64,000 nucleotides of DNA from Phymorhynchus buccinoides (GCA_017654935.2 CM065699.1:51180011-51244010); one strand, 5' to 3'; positions 23,501 to 35,219 are shown, numbered from the stretch's first letter. Notes: generated by a model not told the origin, from the sequence alone. Program-made: numbers and translations.

Positions 23501-26500
23501 TATTCTGTTGTGAGGGGTATACACAAGACTAAACCAGATTGAACGACTGGCGTGTATTCCAGTATTCTGTTGTGAGGGGTATACACAAGACTAAACCAGA
23601 TTGACCGACTGGCGTGTATTCCAGTATTCTGTTGTGAGGGGTATACACAAGACTAAACCAGATTGAACGACTGGCGTGTATTCCAGTATTCTGTTGTGAG
23701 GGATATACACAAGACTAAACCAGATTGAACGACTGGCGTGTATTCCAGTATTCTGTTGTGAGGGGTATACACAAGACTAAACCAGATTGACCGACTGGCG
23801 TGTATTCCAGTATTCTGTTGTGAGGGATATACACAAGACTAAACCAGATTGACCGACTGGCGTGTATTCCAGTATTCTGTTGTGAGGGATATACACAAGA
23901 CTAAACCAGATTGAACGACTGGCGTGTATTCCAGTATTCTGTTGTGAGGGATATACACAAGACTAAACCAGATTGACCGACTGGCGTGTATTCCAGTATT
24001 CTGTTGTGAGGGATATACACAAGACTAAACCAGATTGACCGACTGGCGTGTATTCCAGTATTCTGTTGTGAGGGATATACACAAGACTAAACCAGATTGA
24101 ACGACTGGCGTGTATTCCAGTATTCTGTTGTGAGGGATATACACAAGACTAAACCAGATTGAACGACTGGCGTGTATTCCAGTATTCTGTTGTGAGGGGT
24201 ATACACAAGACTAAACCAGATTGAACGACTGGCGTGTATTCCAGTATTCTGTTGTGAGGGGTATACACAAGACTAAACCAGATTGACCGACTGGCGTGTA
24301 TTCCAGTATTCTGTTGTGAGGGGTATACACAAGACTAAACCAGATTGAACGACTGGCGTGTATTCCAGTATTCTGTTGTGAGGGGTATACACAAGACTAA
24401 ACCAGATTGACCGACTGGCGTGTATTCCAGTATTCTGTTGTGAGGGATATACACAAGACTAAACCAGATTGACCGACTGGCGTGTATTCCAGTATTCTGT
24501 TGTGAGGGATATACACAAGACTAAACCAGATTGAACGACTGGCGTGTATTCCAGTATTCTGTTGTGAGGGATATACACAAGACTAAACCAGATTGAACGA
24601 CTGGCGTGTATTCCAGTATTCTGTTGTGAGGGATATACACAAGACTAAACCAGATTGACCGACTGGCGTGTATTCCAGTATTCTGTTGTGAGGGATATAC
24701 ACAAGACTAAACCAGATTGACCGACTGGCGTGTATTCCAGTATTCTGTTGTGAGGGATATACACAAGACTAAACCAGATTGAACGACTGGCGTGTATTCC
24801 AGTATTCTGTTGTGAGGGGTATACACAAGACTAAACCAGATTGACCGACTGGCGTGTATTCCAGTATTCTGTTGTGAGGGGTATACACAAGACTAAACCA
24901 GATTGACCGACTGGCGTGTATTCCAGTATTCTGTTGTGAGGGGTATACACAAGACTAAACCAGATTGACCGACTGGCGTGTATTCCAGTATTCTGTTGTG
25001 AGGGGTATACACAAGACTAAACCAGATTGACCGACTGGCGTGTATTCCAGTATTCTGTTGTGAGGGGTATACACACGACTAAACAACAAACACAAACACT
25101 CATCATATCATTTGTGGCAAATGTTCAAGTAAATTGCTCACTTTTCATCAGGTTGTGACACAACAATGAATTATGATGTCATCAACATGATTGCATCAAA
25201 TAGTCCATGAATCAAAGGTACAATGGATTGAAAAAATATATATAAAGAATACTCCAACCTGACACGCATTTATTAAAAGGTAAATGCATAACGGAACTCT
25301 GTTCTTCTGTTGTGGCCTGATTTTCGTAGCTTGACTGCTTGGTGCGAGTTCTAATACAGTGGGACCTCCCTTATAAGACCTTCAAAAATCATCCAAAATG
25401 AGGTCTTATAAGGGAGGTAATTTTAATACTTACAAAGAAGGGCAATGTCTCAGAGAAGTAGGTCTTATCATACAATGGAGACACCCGAACGCCCACTTAA
25501 AATCCGTAAATATTTGTAATCTTATTCTTTGTCGCATACAGTGATACACCCAACCACGGACTGAACATGTAGGTCTTATGTGGGAGGGAGTCTTATAATG
25601 GGAGGTCTTATAAGGGAGGTTCCACTGTATGACACATTCATTTTTTGTGAAATGTTATGTCATTACGAGACTGGTCTGTGCCTGCTGTATTCCGTTGGGT
25701 TATTGGTGTTATAGTGTTATGTTCTGAAATGTTATGTCATTACGAGACTGGTCTGTGCCTGCTGTATTCCGTTGGGTTATTGGTGTTATAGTGTTATGTT
25801 CTGAAATGTTATGTCATTACGAGACTGGTCTGTGCCTGCTGTATTCCGTTGGGTTATTGGTGTTATAGTGTTATGTTCTGAAATGTTATGTCATTGTGAG
25901 ACTGGTCTGTGCCTGCTGTATTCCGTTGGGTTATTGGTGTTATAGTGTTATGTTCTGAAATGTTATGTCATTGTGAGACTGGTCTGTGCCTGCTGTATTC
26001 CGTTGGGTTATTGGTGTTATAGTGTTATGTTCTGAAATGTTATGTCATTGTGAGACTGGTCTGTGCCTGCTGTATTCCGTTGGGTTATTGGTGTTATAGT
26101 GTTATGTTGTGAAATGTTATGTCATTAAGAGACTGGTCTGTGCCTGCTGTATTCCGTTGGGTTATTGGTGTTATAGTGTTATGTTCTGAAATGTTATGTC
26201 ATTACAAGACTGGTCTGTGCCTGCTGTATTCCGTTGGGTTATTGGTGTTATAGTGTTATGTTGTGAAATGTTATGTCATTAAGAGACTGGTCTGTGCCTG
26301 CTGTATTCCGTTGGGTTATTGGTGTTATAGTGTTATGTTGTGAAATGTTATGTCATTGTGAGACTGGTCTGTGCCTGCTGTAGTCCGTTGGGTTATTGGT
26401 GTTATAGTGTTATGTTCTGAAATGTTATGTCATTGTGAGACTGGTCTGTGCCTGCTGTATTCCGTTGGGTTATTGGTGTTATAGTGTTATGTTCTGAAAT

Positions 26501-27785
26501 GTTATGTCATTGTGAGACTGGTCTGTGCCTGCTGTATTCCGTTGGGTTATTGGTGTTATAGTGTTATGTTCTGAAATGTTATGTCATTGTGAGACTGGTC
26601 TGTGCCTGCTGTATTCCGTTGGGTTATTGGTGTTATAGTGTTATGTTCTGAAATGTTATGTCATTGTGAGACTGGTCTGTGCCTGCTGTAGTCCGTTGGG
26701 TTATTGGTGTTATAGTGTTATGTTCTGAAATGTTATGTCATTAAGAGACTGGTCTGTGCCTGCTGTATTCCGTTGGGTTATTGGTGTTATAGTGTTATGT
26801 TCTGAAATGTTATGTCATTACAAGACTGGTCTGTGCCTGCTGTATTCCGTTGGGTTATTGGTGTTATAGTGTTATGTTGTGAAATGTTATGTCATTAAGA
26901 GACTGGTCTGTGCCTGCTGTATTCCGTTGGGTTATTGGTGTTATAGTGTTATGTTGTGAAATGTTATGTCATTGTGAGACTGGTCTGTGCCTGCTGTAGT
27001 CCGTTGGGTTATTGGTGTTATAGTGTTATGTTCTGAAATGTTATGTCTGGGGCAGATAATTTTATGTGGCTATATACTACTACTTCATGACAGGCAAGGA
27101 CGATAATCTTAAGTAGGTGGCGTTCGCATCTCAGGGCACGAGACAGGGGCAGAGCATGTTCAGTATAAAGCCTCATTGGATGGAAAATCTCATCTCTGAG
27201 AGCATGGGTGCAACTCCCCAAAATGAAAAAAAAAAAAAAAAAGGCAGGGGTCCAGGGACCCATAGCCCCGACAGGGGCAGGGCTCCGTTGGACGATTCAG
27301 GGGGGCAAGTTAAGAGAGAGAGATATTGAGTCTGATAAGCCTTGTGAAATTATTACATTGCCTTTGTAAACTTCCAAGATAGAACAACCAAGTTCAAAAC
27401 GCCCCAAATCGCTTGTGGTCAATTTTATTTTGTTTGAATGAATCTTTACAAAAAAATGAAGTTCAGTTTCTGGTAAAATTAAAAATACTGAAATCAGTGT
27501 AAAAACGAAAGAGTAGCACCGATGTGAGTAGAAGATGGGACAGCAAAGCAAAGCAAAGAAAAACGAAAAGAAAAACACACACACAAACGCAATATACATT
27601 CATGTGACTCACAGCACACCTATGATGCAGACTCTTCATGTCGTCCTCCAGACACAGGGCATAGTCCCAGAAGTCGGGGACACACACACACACACACACA
27701 CTACACATCCAGGTGACTCACAGCACACCTATGATGCAGACTCTTCATGTCGTCCTCCAGACACAGGGCGTAGTCCCAGAAGTGG

Positions 27786-27848
<63 letters not shown>

Positions 27849-27930
27849 CACATCCAGGTGACTCACAGCACACCTATGATGCAGACTCTTCATGTCGTCC
27901 TCCAGACACAGGGCGTAGTCCCAGAAGTGG

Positions 27931-27991
<61 letters not shown>

Positions 27992-28073
27992 CACATCCAG
28001 GTGACTCACAGCACACCTATGATGCAGACTCTTCATGTCGTCCTCCAGACACAGGGCATAGTCCCAGAAGTCG

Positions 28074-28118
<45 letters not shown>

Positions 28119-28200
28119 CACATCCATGTGACTCACAGCACACCTATGATGCAGACTCTTCATGTCGTCCTCCAGACACAGGGCGTAGTCCCAGAAGTGG

Positions 28201-28257
<57 letters not shown>

Positions 28258-28338
28258 CACATCCAGGTGACTCACAGCACACCTATGATGCAGACTCTTC
28301 ATGTCGTCCTCCAGACACAGGGCATAGTCCCAGAAGTC

Positions 28339-28374
<36 letters not shown>

Positions 28375-30270
28375 CACATCCATGTGACTCACAGCACACC
28401 TATGATGCAGACTCTTCATGTCGTCCTCCAGACACAGGGCGTAGTCCCAGAAGTCGGGGACAATGTCCTGGCCGATGACGTCGCAGCGAAACACTTCACA
28501 CACGTCAGCCAGACATAGCGAGTCAGGTTCCTGAGGAAAAATAACGATGGAAACATTAAACTGAAACAGAATGCAACGTCACTAGAACATACAACCACCA
28601 AACGACTACACGACAAGTGTAAAGTGACGTTATGTTATTCACAAGAGACACAACAAAACTACTGGATATTTCGGCGAATGCGCCTTTATCAACACAGACA
28701 AACAAGAAAACAGCAAACAGCAAAAGGAGCAAAAAGCAGTCAACAAAAGGAGCAAAAAATCAACAAGATCAAAAGACATGTGGCGTTGGGGAAGGTCCCC
28801 CAAACCACCCAATTCCTTTGGCTGCAGCGCGACAAATGAACCCCCTAGTCATAGTTTTCCTTCTACTATTTAGCACCTCATTGATGGAATTCCCTCCCAC
28901 AACATGTCCGCTCATCTGACTCTATCTCCGCCTTTCGCTCTGCCCTTAAAACTCACTTGTTCTGGACATATTATGATTGATTAGCGTTTGTGTGTGAGGT
29001 GGGTCCGTTTCATTGAAATCTTGTGAATTTTTTTATTTACAATTATTTTATATTTCGTAAGTTGTATGGAAAATGTCTGTCTTGTAAACTTTAAATAAAC
29101 GCTTGTAAATGAGGTAGAAGGGTATTTTTGTTCTTGCAAAATGTGTCTATTATAGTCATGTAACTGGTATGTCGATGGCAGTATGATTTTATTTCAAGTT
29201 GCAGTATTGTATCCAAACTTGATTGAGAATGTGAATGTGGTCTATGTTTCTTCTTAGAATTTTTATATTGTAACTATTTTACTCTTGTATAATTGTGTGC
29301 GAGTGTGTGCGTGCGTGTATGTGTGCGTGCGTGCGTTCATGTGTGTGTGTGCGTGTTTGTGTATATATACGTATGTATGTGTGTGTGCATGCATGCATGC
29401 AGGCGTGCGTGCGTGCTGAGTGTGTGTGTGTGTGTGTGTGTGTGTTGCGCGCGCAAGAGAACGTTGCGTGCAATCATCATATTTATTTTACTTTCTAATG
29501 ATTCATTATTTGTTTGCCTTTAATGTTCTTGTTGTCAAAGCAAAGCACACTGAGCTCATGTGAGAAAGAGCGCTATATAAATTCCCATTATTATTATTAA
29601 TAAATTGCACACACCTTGATATTCCACGACCCTTTACTCAAATGGCTTTGACATTGATGTTAATTAGCCTGTAGCAAAGCCAATAGCAAAGCGAGAGCCG
29701 TAGAGTAAATAATGTTCAACAGTTATGGAACACCAGCCCTGACTATTACTAATATTAGTGGTTATGTTTAGACTTTCAAGTAGCAGACAATGTTTGACTT
29801 AGCTAGAGTACCACACACACAGTATTTAATTAAGCCTAGATCTCATAGACCATCATCGCCCTGCCACCTTCCTGATGTCTGATTTCTCTCATGCATATGA
29901 TCATCAAAACCAACCCTGCCAACCCCCCCAACCACCCTGATCTGATGGGCTTGTCCAGGTAGTGCATGTCCAGGGTAGTGCCCGGTGTAGAAAACTTTGC
30001 TGCAAAAGTGGCAATGCCATTTGGTATTAAGTACTTTTTTTAGGTATATGGTACTTTATAGTCACAGAGGCGTCTCTGTGAAATTCGGGTTGCTCCCACC
30101 TGGAGAGCGTGTCGCAGACCAGAGGCGCGCCACCCAATTTTTAAAAAAACATTTGGATGCGGTTTTTGTGCGACTGATGAGGAAGGAAAGGGGGGGGGGG
30201 TAAATTTTGACCAAATGACAACTTTTTCGTTGCCACTGGGCTTAGCGTATGCTAAGTGCATGGGCACACG

Positions 30271-30301
<31 letters not shown>

Positions 30302-32428
30302 TCCACGTTCAGACCGTAATGCCTAGTGCAAAGTGAGAATAAAAATCCCCTGTACCCAGGTTCGACCTCGGGTTTACTTGACACGAAGCGAATGCACTAC
30401 CACTGTGCCATTCTACACCTTGGCAGCGACCTCCATCGACTTGTGGCTTTTTACATCAAAACTGGAAGTCACATTTTACAGCACTCTAAACCACATTTTA
30501 CAGCACTCTAAACCACATTTTACAGCACTCTAAACCACATTTTACAGCACTTTACAAACCACATTTTACAGCACTCTAAACACTGAAAACCACATTTTAC
30601 AGCACTCTACAAACCACATTTTACAGCACTCTACAAACCACATTTTAGAGCACTCTACAAACCACATTTTACAGCACTCTACAAACCACATTTTACAGCA
30701 CTCTACAAACCACATTTTACAGCACTCTACAAACCACATTTTGCAGCACTCTACACACCACAAACCACATTTTACAGCACTCTACAAACCACATTTTACA
30801 GCACTCTACAAACCACATTTTACAGCACTCTACAAACCACATTTTTACAGCACTCTACAAACCACATTTTACAGCATGTTGTAAAATGTGGTTTCCAGTT
30901 TGTAGAATGTTGTAAAATGTGGTTTCCAGTTTGTATAATGTTCTAAAATGTGGTTTCCAGTTTGTATAATGTTGTAAAAATGTGGTTTCCAGTTTGTAGT
31001 GTTGTAAAATGTGGTTTCCAGTTTGCATAATGTTGTGAAATGTGGTTTTGGGTTAGTATCGTGTTGTCAAATGTGGCTTCCAGTTTGTAGAATGTTGTAA
31101 AATGTGGTTTCTGGTTAGCATAGTGTTGTAAAATGTGGCTTCCAGTTTGTAGTGTTGTAAAATGTGGTTTCCAGTTTGCATAGTGTTGTAAAATGTGGTT
31201 TTGGGTTAGTATAGTGTTGTAAAATGTGGCTTCCAGTTTGTAGAATGTTGTAAAATGTGGTTTCTGGTTAGCATAGTGTTGTAAAATGTGGCTTCCAGTT
31301 TGTAGAATGTTGTAAAATATGTTTTTGGGTTTGTAGAGTGATGTAAAATGTGTTTTTTGGTTTGTAAGTGTTGTAAAATGTGGTTTCTGGTTTTTAGAGT
31401 ACTGTAAAATGTGGTTTCTGGTTTGTATAGTGCTGTAAGATGTGGTTTCCAGTTTGTATAGTGCTGTAACATGTGGTTTCTGGTTTGTAGAGTGCTGTAA
31501 GATGTGGTTTCCAGTTTGTATAGTGCTGTAACATGTGGTTTCCAGTTTGTATAGTGCTGTAACATGTGGTTTCCGGTTTGTATAGTGCTGTAACATGTGG
31601 TTTCTGGTTTGTAGAGTGCTGTAACATGTGGTTTCTGGTTTGTAGAGTGCTGTAACATGTGGTTTCTGGTTTGTAGAGTGCTGTAACATGTGGTTTCTGG
31701 TTTGTAGAGTGCTGTAACATGTGGTTTCTGGTTTGTAGAGTGCTGTAAGATGTGGTTTCTGGTTTGTATAGTGCTGTAACATGTGGTTTCTGGTTTGTAG
31801 AGTGCTGTAAGATGTGGTTTCCAGTTTGTATAGTGCTGTAACATGTGGTTTCTGGTTTGTAGGGTGCTGTAAGATGTGGTTTCCGGTTTGTGGAGTGCTG
31901 TAACATGTGGTTTCTGGTTTGTAGAGTGCTGTAACATGTGGTTTCCAGTTTGTAGAGTGCTGTAACATGTGGTTTCTGGTTTGTAGAGTGCTGTAAGATG
32001 TGGTTTCCAGTTTGTATAGTGCTGTAACATGTGGTTTCTGGTTTGTAGAGTGCTGTAACATGTGGTTTCTGGTTTGTAGAGTGCTGTAACATGTGGTTTC
32101 TGGTTTGTAGAGTGCTGTAACATGTGGTTTCTGGTTTGTAGAGTGCTGTAAAATGTGGTTTCTTGTTTGTAGAGTACTGTAAAATGTGGTTTCTGGTTTG
32201 TATAGTGCTGTAAGATGTGGTTTCCAGTTTGTATAGTGCTGTAACATGTGGTTTCTGGTTTGTAGAGTGCTGTAACATGTGGTTTCTGGTTTGTAGAGTG
32301 CTGTAACATGTGGTTTCTGGTTTGTAGAGTGCTGTAAAATGTGGTTTCTGGTTTGTAGAGTGCTGTAAAATATGGCTTCCGGTTTGTAGAGTGCTGTAAA
32401 ATGTCTTTTTTGTTTGTATTTATGGTGC

Positions 32429-32474
<46 letters not shown>

Positions 32475-32479
32475 CAGAC

Positions 32480-32557
<78 letters not shown>

Positions 32558-32926
32558 GGGGGGGGGCAGAAACTGAACATAGTTTGCGAGCTGCCAGGCG
32601 CATAGATGGAAATATTTGTCCCAGAGGTAAATGGGAGCAGAGGGATGGATTGATTTATAGCCATTGCCCACCCCCCCCCCCCCCCCCCCCCCCCCACCAC
32701 CACCCACCACCACCCACACCTGGATCTGGTCGGCGTGCCGGTTGTTGAAGTGCATGTCCAGGAAGTGCTCGGTGTAGAAGGACTTGCCGCAGAAGTGGCA
32801 GAGCCACTTGGAGGACTCCTCCGAGGACTTGTGGCTCTCCTGCACGTGGTACAGGCTGCGAGTCGGGGAGAACTGGCACTCCTCAGACAGCTCCGCGCCC
32901 AGCTGCTTGAAGGCTGGCATCAGTTT
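17439..32926 (-). CDS. C2H2 zinc-finger protein with C-terminal membrane anchor (3' part)
   Basis: I do not recognise the family. Five exons with AG/GT borders join in one frame: 32926-32720, 28530-28393, 21048-20988, 19557-19490 and 17537-17439 (207, 138, 61, 68 and 99 nt; phases 0-0, 0-0, 0-1, 1-0, 0-stop), giving about 190 residues. The first exon encodes one finger, C-x2-C-x12-H-x4-H. The second has acidic and cysteine-containing segments. The last ends in about 20 hydrophobic residues and a short polar end, suggesting a tail anchor. The 5' exons are not certain; a candidate lies at 35085-35156. Introns hold arrays of 31, 62, 77, 36 and 17 bp. Exons 1 and 2 are also present, inverted, in the right arm of the giant palindrome. 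Exact phase agreement at every junction makes the structure convincing; the function is unknown. Confidence 0.8.
17556..18391. repeat. 17-bp minisatellite, about 49 copies
   Basis: The unit is TTCTATCAATACCGTAG with mainly two variant positions (CCGTAG, CCGTGG, CCATAG). It lies in the last intron of the zinc-finger gene, next to the acceptor of the final exon. Confidence 0.95.
18612..18862 (+). mobile_element. Family C MITE, 251 bp
   Basis: It has intact TTAA borders with CCCTTTCGCTGCTAG and GGCGGTGAAAAGGG ends. Confidence 0.75.
19100..19420 (-). mobile_element. Family A SINE-like element, 3' type 2
   Basis: On the minus strand it has the CCCCATGGGGATACC start and ends near the ATTATGGCCATAAACC segment. 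Its 5' end lies about 70 bases from the exon at 19490. Confidence 0.6.
19490..19557 (-). CDS. Exon of the zinc-finger gene (68 nt)
   Basis: It has the acceptor TTTTGTTGCAG and donor TCC|GTGAGT. It enters in phase 1 and leaves in phase 0, exactly as its neighbours require, and adds 22 residues with two cysteines and a KYWE motif. Confidence 0.75.
20340..20980. other. AT-rich intron sequence with GATT repeats
   Basis: TGATTGAT repeats at about 20897-20975 end just before the donor of the next exon. Nothing else was recognised. Confidence 0.5.
20988..21048 (-). CDS. Exon of the zinc-finger gene (61 nt)
   Basis: It has the acceptor TTTCTGTTGCAG and donor ACAG|GTGGGA. It starts in phase 0 and ends in phase 1, encoding 20 residues beginning LMVDSCVPSG. 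Confidence 0.75.
21075..21215 (+). mobile_element. Family E repeat
   Basis: It has the GGTGTTGCACTGCCTCCAGG core and the TTCCAGACCGGAGGACGTT end. Copies recur at 10870, 46720, 48632 and 63950. Confidence 0.6.
21262..21885. repeat. Degenerate 36-bp minisatellite
   Basis: Units around TTACTGTTCTTTGCGTTTCC and CTAGAGTTTCTCCAGAG recur with indels, giving about 17 copies. It lies in the largest intron of the zinc-finger gene. Confidence 0.85.
21925..25086. repeat. 62-bp satellite array, 51 copies in perfect register
   Basis: GATTGA recurs every 62 bases from 21925 to 25025 without a single indel. Nearly all variation is at two positions: GATTGA[A/C]CG and GAGGG[G/A]TATA, and all four combinations occur. 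It lies in an intron, outside the giant palindrome. Confidence 0.97.
25355..25629 (+). mobile_element. Family D MITE at the edge of the palindrome
   Basis: It has ends TACAGTGGGACCTCCC and GGGAGGTTCCACTGTA with TA targets. Extra sequence in the middle makes it longer than other copies. Its right part is mirrored at 45902-46000. Confidence 0.75.
25649..27047. repeat. 77-bp array, 18 copies
   Basis: GAAATGTTATGTCATT recurs every 77 bases from 25649 to 27035. Variants are at CATT[ACG/GTG/AAG/ACA]AG, GTT[C/G]TG and GTA[T/G]TCC. It is mirrored at 44471-45870. Confidence 0.95.
27600..28470 (-). repeat. Seven tandem copies of an exon-intron junction
   Basis: On the minus strand each unit carries the last ~65 nt of the exon 28530-28393 (from TTCTGGGACTACGCC), the donor GCT|GTGAGTCAC and then a GT microsatellite of variable length. 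The first copy is the real exon; six more follow downstream. Confidence 0.85.
28393..28530 (-). CDS. Exon 2 of the recognised part of the zinc-finger gene
   Basis: It has the acceptor TTTTTCCTCAG and donor GCT|GTGAGT, phase 0 to 0, 46 residues. The segment LCLADVCEVFRC and the acidic DYALCLEDDMKS give it a conserved-protein look, but I cannot name the family. Confidence 0.8.
28850..29605 (+). mobile_element. LINE 3' fragment (CR1/L2-like C-terminus and UTR)
   Basis: At 28873-28980 the frame reads a typical end of non-LTR reverse transcriptases: WNSLPQHVRSS, then ISAFRSALKTHLF and a stop, with one internal stop. A 3' UTR follows, interrupted by a GT microsatellite (29290-29450), and an AGCGCTATATAAATTCCC end with ATT repeats. 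It is a dead fragment, mirrored at about 41730-42520. Confidence 0.7.
30035..30425 (-). mobile_element. Family B tRNA-derived SINE
   Basis: Full-length-like copy on the minus strand. The tRNA-like head is at about 30360-30425 and the TACCTAA-type end near 30040. It is mirrored at 40902. Confidence 0.75.
30470..32400. repeat. 31-bp minisatellite with an orientation switch
   Basis: From 30470 to about 30875 units read ACAAACCACATTTTACAGCA. After a short turn at 30876-30890 they read as the reverse complement with longer 31-bp units (TGTGGTTTCTGGTTTGTAGA). The unit has no stop codon on the minus strand, so a long repetitive frame of 586 codons arises by chance. Confidence 0.9.
32432..32550. repeat. 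GA microsatellite
   Basis: GA run with short GACA interruptions, followed by G and C homopolymers near 32554 and 32670. Confidence 0.95.
32720..32926 (-). CDS. C2H2 zinc-finger exon, left arm
   Basis: It has the acceptor GATGTTCCAG and donor CAG|GTGTGG. It is 207 nt, phase 0 to 0, 69 residues, with the zinc ligands near residues 43, 46, 59 and 64. An identical copy lies on the plus strand at 38363-38569. Confidence 0.85.
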
Positions 32927-33249
32927 CTGGAACATCGACCGTGGATAAGCGAGACACAGGCAGGCAGTGGAATCAGACACACACAGGCACAGAGGCGTGC
33001 ATACATGCACCCATGCACGCACACAGTGCAGGGCTCCCACTTGTCTCACAAAACAAGGGATCCCAGGGACTCCTTCACTTACAGCATAGAGGGTCCTAGA
33101 GGCGGGATAGAGGGTCCCAGTGGCATTGCGAATGCTAAAAATAATTTTTCTAGTGCATCCCTGGGACCCCCTGCACATTCTTTTAGAGTGTCCTTTAGAA
33201 TTTTAGTACTTCATAGACCCCCAAATGGGGGTCCCTGGGAGCCCTGCAG

Positions 33250-33486
<237 letters not shown>

Positions 33487-33502
33487 TGTGTACAATCACG
33501 AA

Positions 33503-33620
33503 TCAAGAACTTTAATCCTTTGAGCCCTCTTGGGGGCATGGAGGATACAACTACAAGTACAGCATAACAAAAACACAAAACTAAACAAAAATCATCAATA
33601 ACAATTACCATTGTAAATAA
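33503..33620 (-). mobile_element. LINE 3' end fragment
   Basis: On the minus strand it contains GTATCCTCCATGCCCCCAAG and GGATTAAAGTTCTTGATTC, like 52285-52375. Confidence 0.45.
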
Positions 33621-33639
33621 ATGCAGTTATGCACACACA

Positions 33640-33703
33640 TAAATGCACACATGCTCCTTTTCTTTCTGTAAATATTTATATGTTTCTTCTTCTTCTTCTT
33701 CTT

Positions 33704-33760
<57 letters not shown>

Positions 33761-33908
33761 CTATGTCCTTAACCAGTATAATTTATGTTTCGTGTATGTA
33801 TGTTTGGTTGATGCTTTTGTTTATAGATGGCTTGATGGAAAAAAAAGCATGTATATTTTGCTTATTCAATGTCCTTTAAATAAAATTTTGACTTGACTTG
33901 ACTTGACA
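33640..33908 (+). mobile_element. LINE/SINE 3' end with TTGAC tail
   Basis: It ends AAATAAAATTTTGACTTGAC with repeated TTGAC units. A CT microsatellite sits inside. Confidence 0.55.
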
Positions 33909-34122
33909 CAGCATACACACACACACACTTATTGTGTTAGCAAAAAACAGCCCCCATCACCTGCCTTTACACCCATAGAAGCTTTTTATCAAATACATTT
34001 GGTAATCATCTTTACCTACTAACAATCACTTAAGTTAAATGCAAAGGTCCCCCATGGTACCAATCTATAAAGTCGCCGCACAAGTGTAAGGCCCCCCAAG
34101 TAACACCTGATCTGTGTGTGTG

Positions 34123-34270
34123 TCAAGTCAAGTCAAGTCAAAATAATCTTTATTGAAGATAAAGGAATAAGCTTGACATCTTGTTTTCATCCTGTCCTCA
34201 GAATGAAAAGCAATACGAAAGCAACTCGAAAAACAACTCAGCATGCAAAACAAAACATTCCAAAGTACTA
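34123..34270 (-). mobile_element. LINE/SINE 3' end with TTGAC tail, opposite strand
   Basis: On the minus strand it ends CAATAAAGATTATTTTGACT followed by TTGAC repeats, facing the element at 33640-33908. Confidence 0.55.
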
Positions 34271-34319
34271 AACATTAGCCTAATATTCGTAATAATATAA
34301 TGCATTGAAATAACTCACT

Positions 34320-34330
34320 GTGTGTGTGTC

Positions 34331-34400
<70 letters not shown>
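34320..34400. repeat. GT microsatellite
   Basis: GT run, mirrored as CA at about 36905-36985. Confidence 0.95.
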
Positions 34401-34679
34401 CGAATTCTGACTTTTTCAGTAACATTGCGAGGTAACCGAAGTTACCACGTAAAAGTTGCGAGGTAGGTAAGTTCAAGTGCTGTTCTAGTGCACGCGCACT
34501 AAAAGAGCACTTGCGCTCCAAGTGTCAAGTGTACTATCCGGGACAGAAAAAATTGTCGGAATTATTGACAGAAAAATTGAATCTTCAAATCCCCTATAGA
34601 GACAGCAAAATTTTCCGTAAAATGCAATAAAATGCGTTTTTGTTTTTTTTTTCTACCTCGCAATGTTGGGTAAACAAGA

Positions 34680-35000
<321 letters not shown>

Positions 35001-35084
35001 GACCAATGTTCACATTTCTGCCCCTGGCTACAACTTTTAATAAAAACGTATGATAAATAAAAATACACCAACCTCATTCACCAC

Positions 35085-35156
35085 CTTGCTGACAAGCCTG
35101 GACTGTCTTCTGTCGCAGTGTCTTGATGCAGAATGAATTGAAAGCAGACACACAAC
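35085..35156 (-). CDS. Candidate upstream exon of the zinc-finger gene
   Basis: 72 nt between TGACTGTTGCAG and AAG|GTGGTG, identical in both palindrome arms. In phase 0 it would join the finger exon directly. In phase 1 it reads a more protein-like CVSAFNSFCIKTLRQKTV but would need another exon. The assignment is uncertain. Confidence 0.35.
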
Positions 35157-35219
35157 CTGCAACAGTCAACAACACGAGAGAGAGTGAGTTAATTAGAATG
35201 TCCGCGATGCATGACTTTG

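Noticed and set aside
30943..32703. 586-codon open frame on the minus strand
   Set aside because: It is a translation of the 31-bp minisatellite, whose unit has no stop in any frame on that strand; all three frames give the same repeated peptide.
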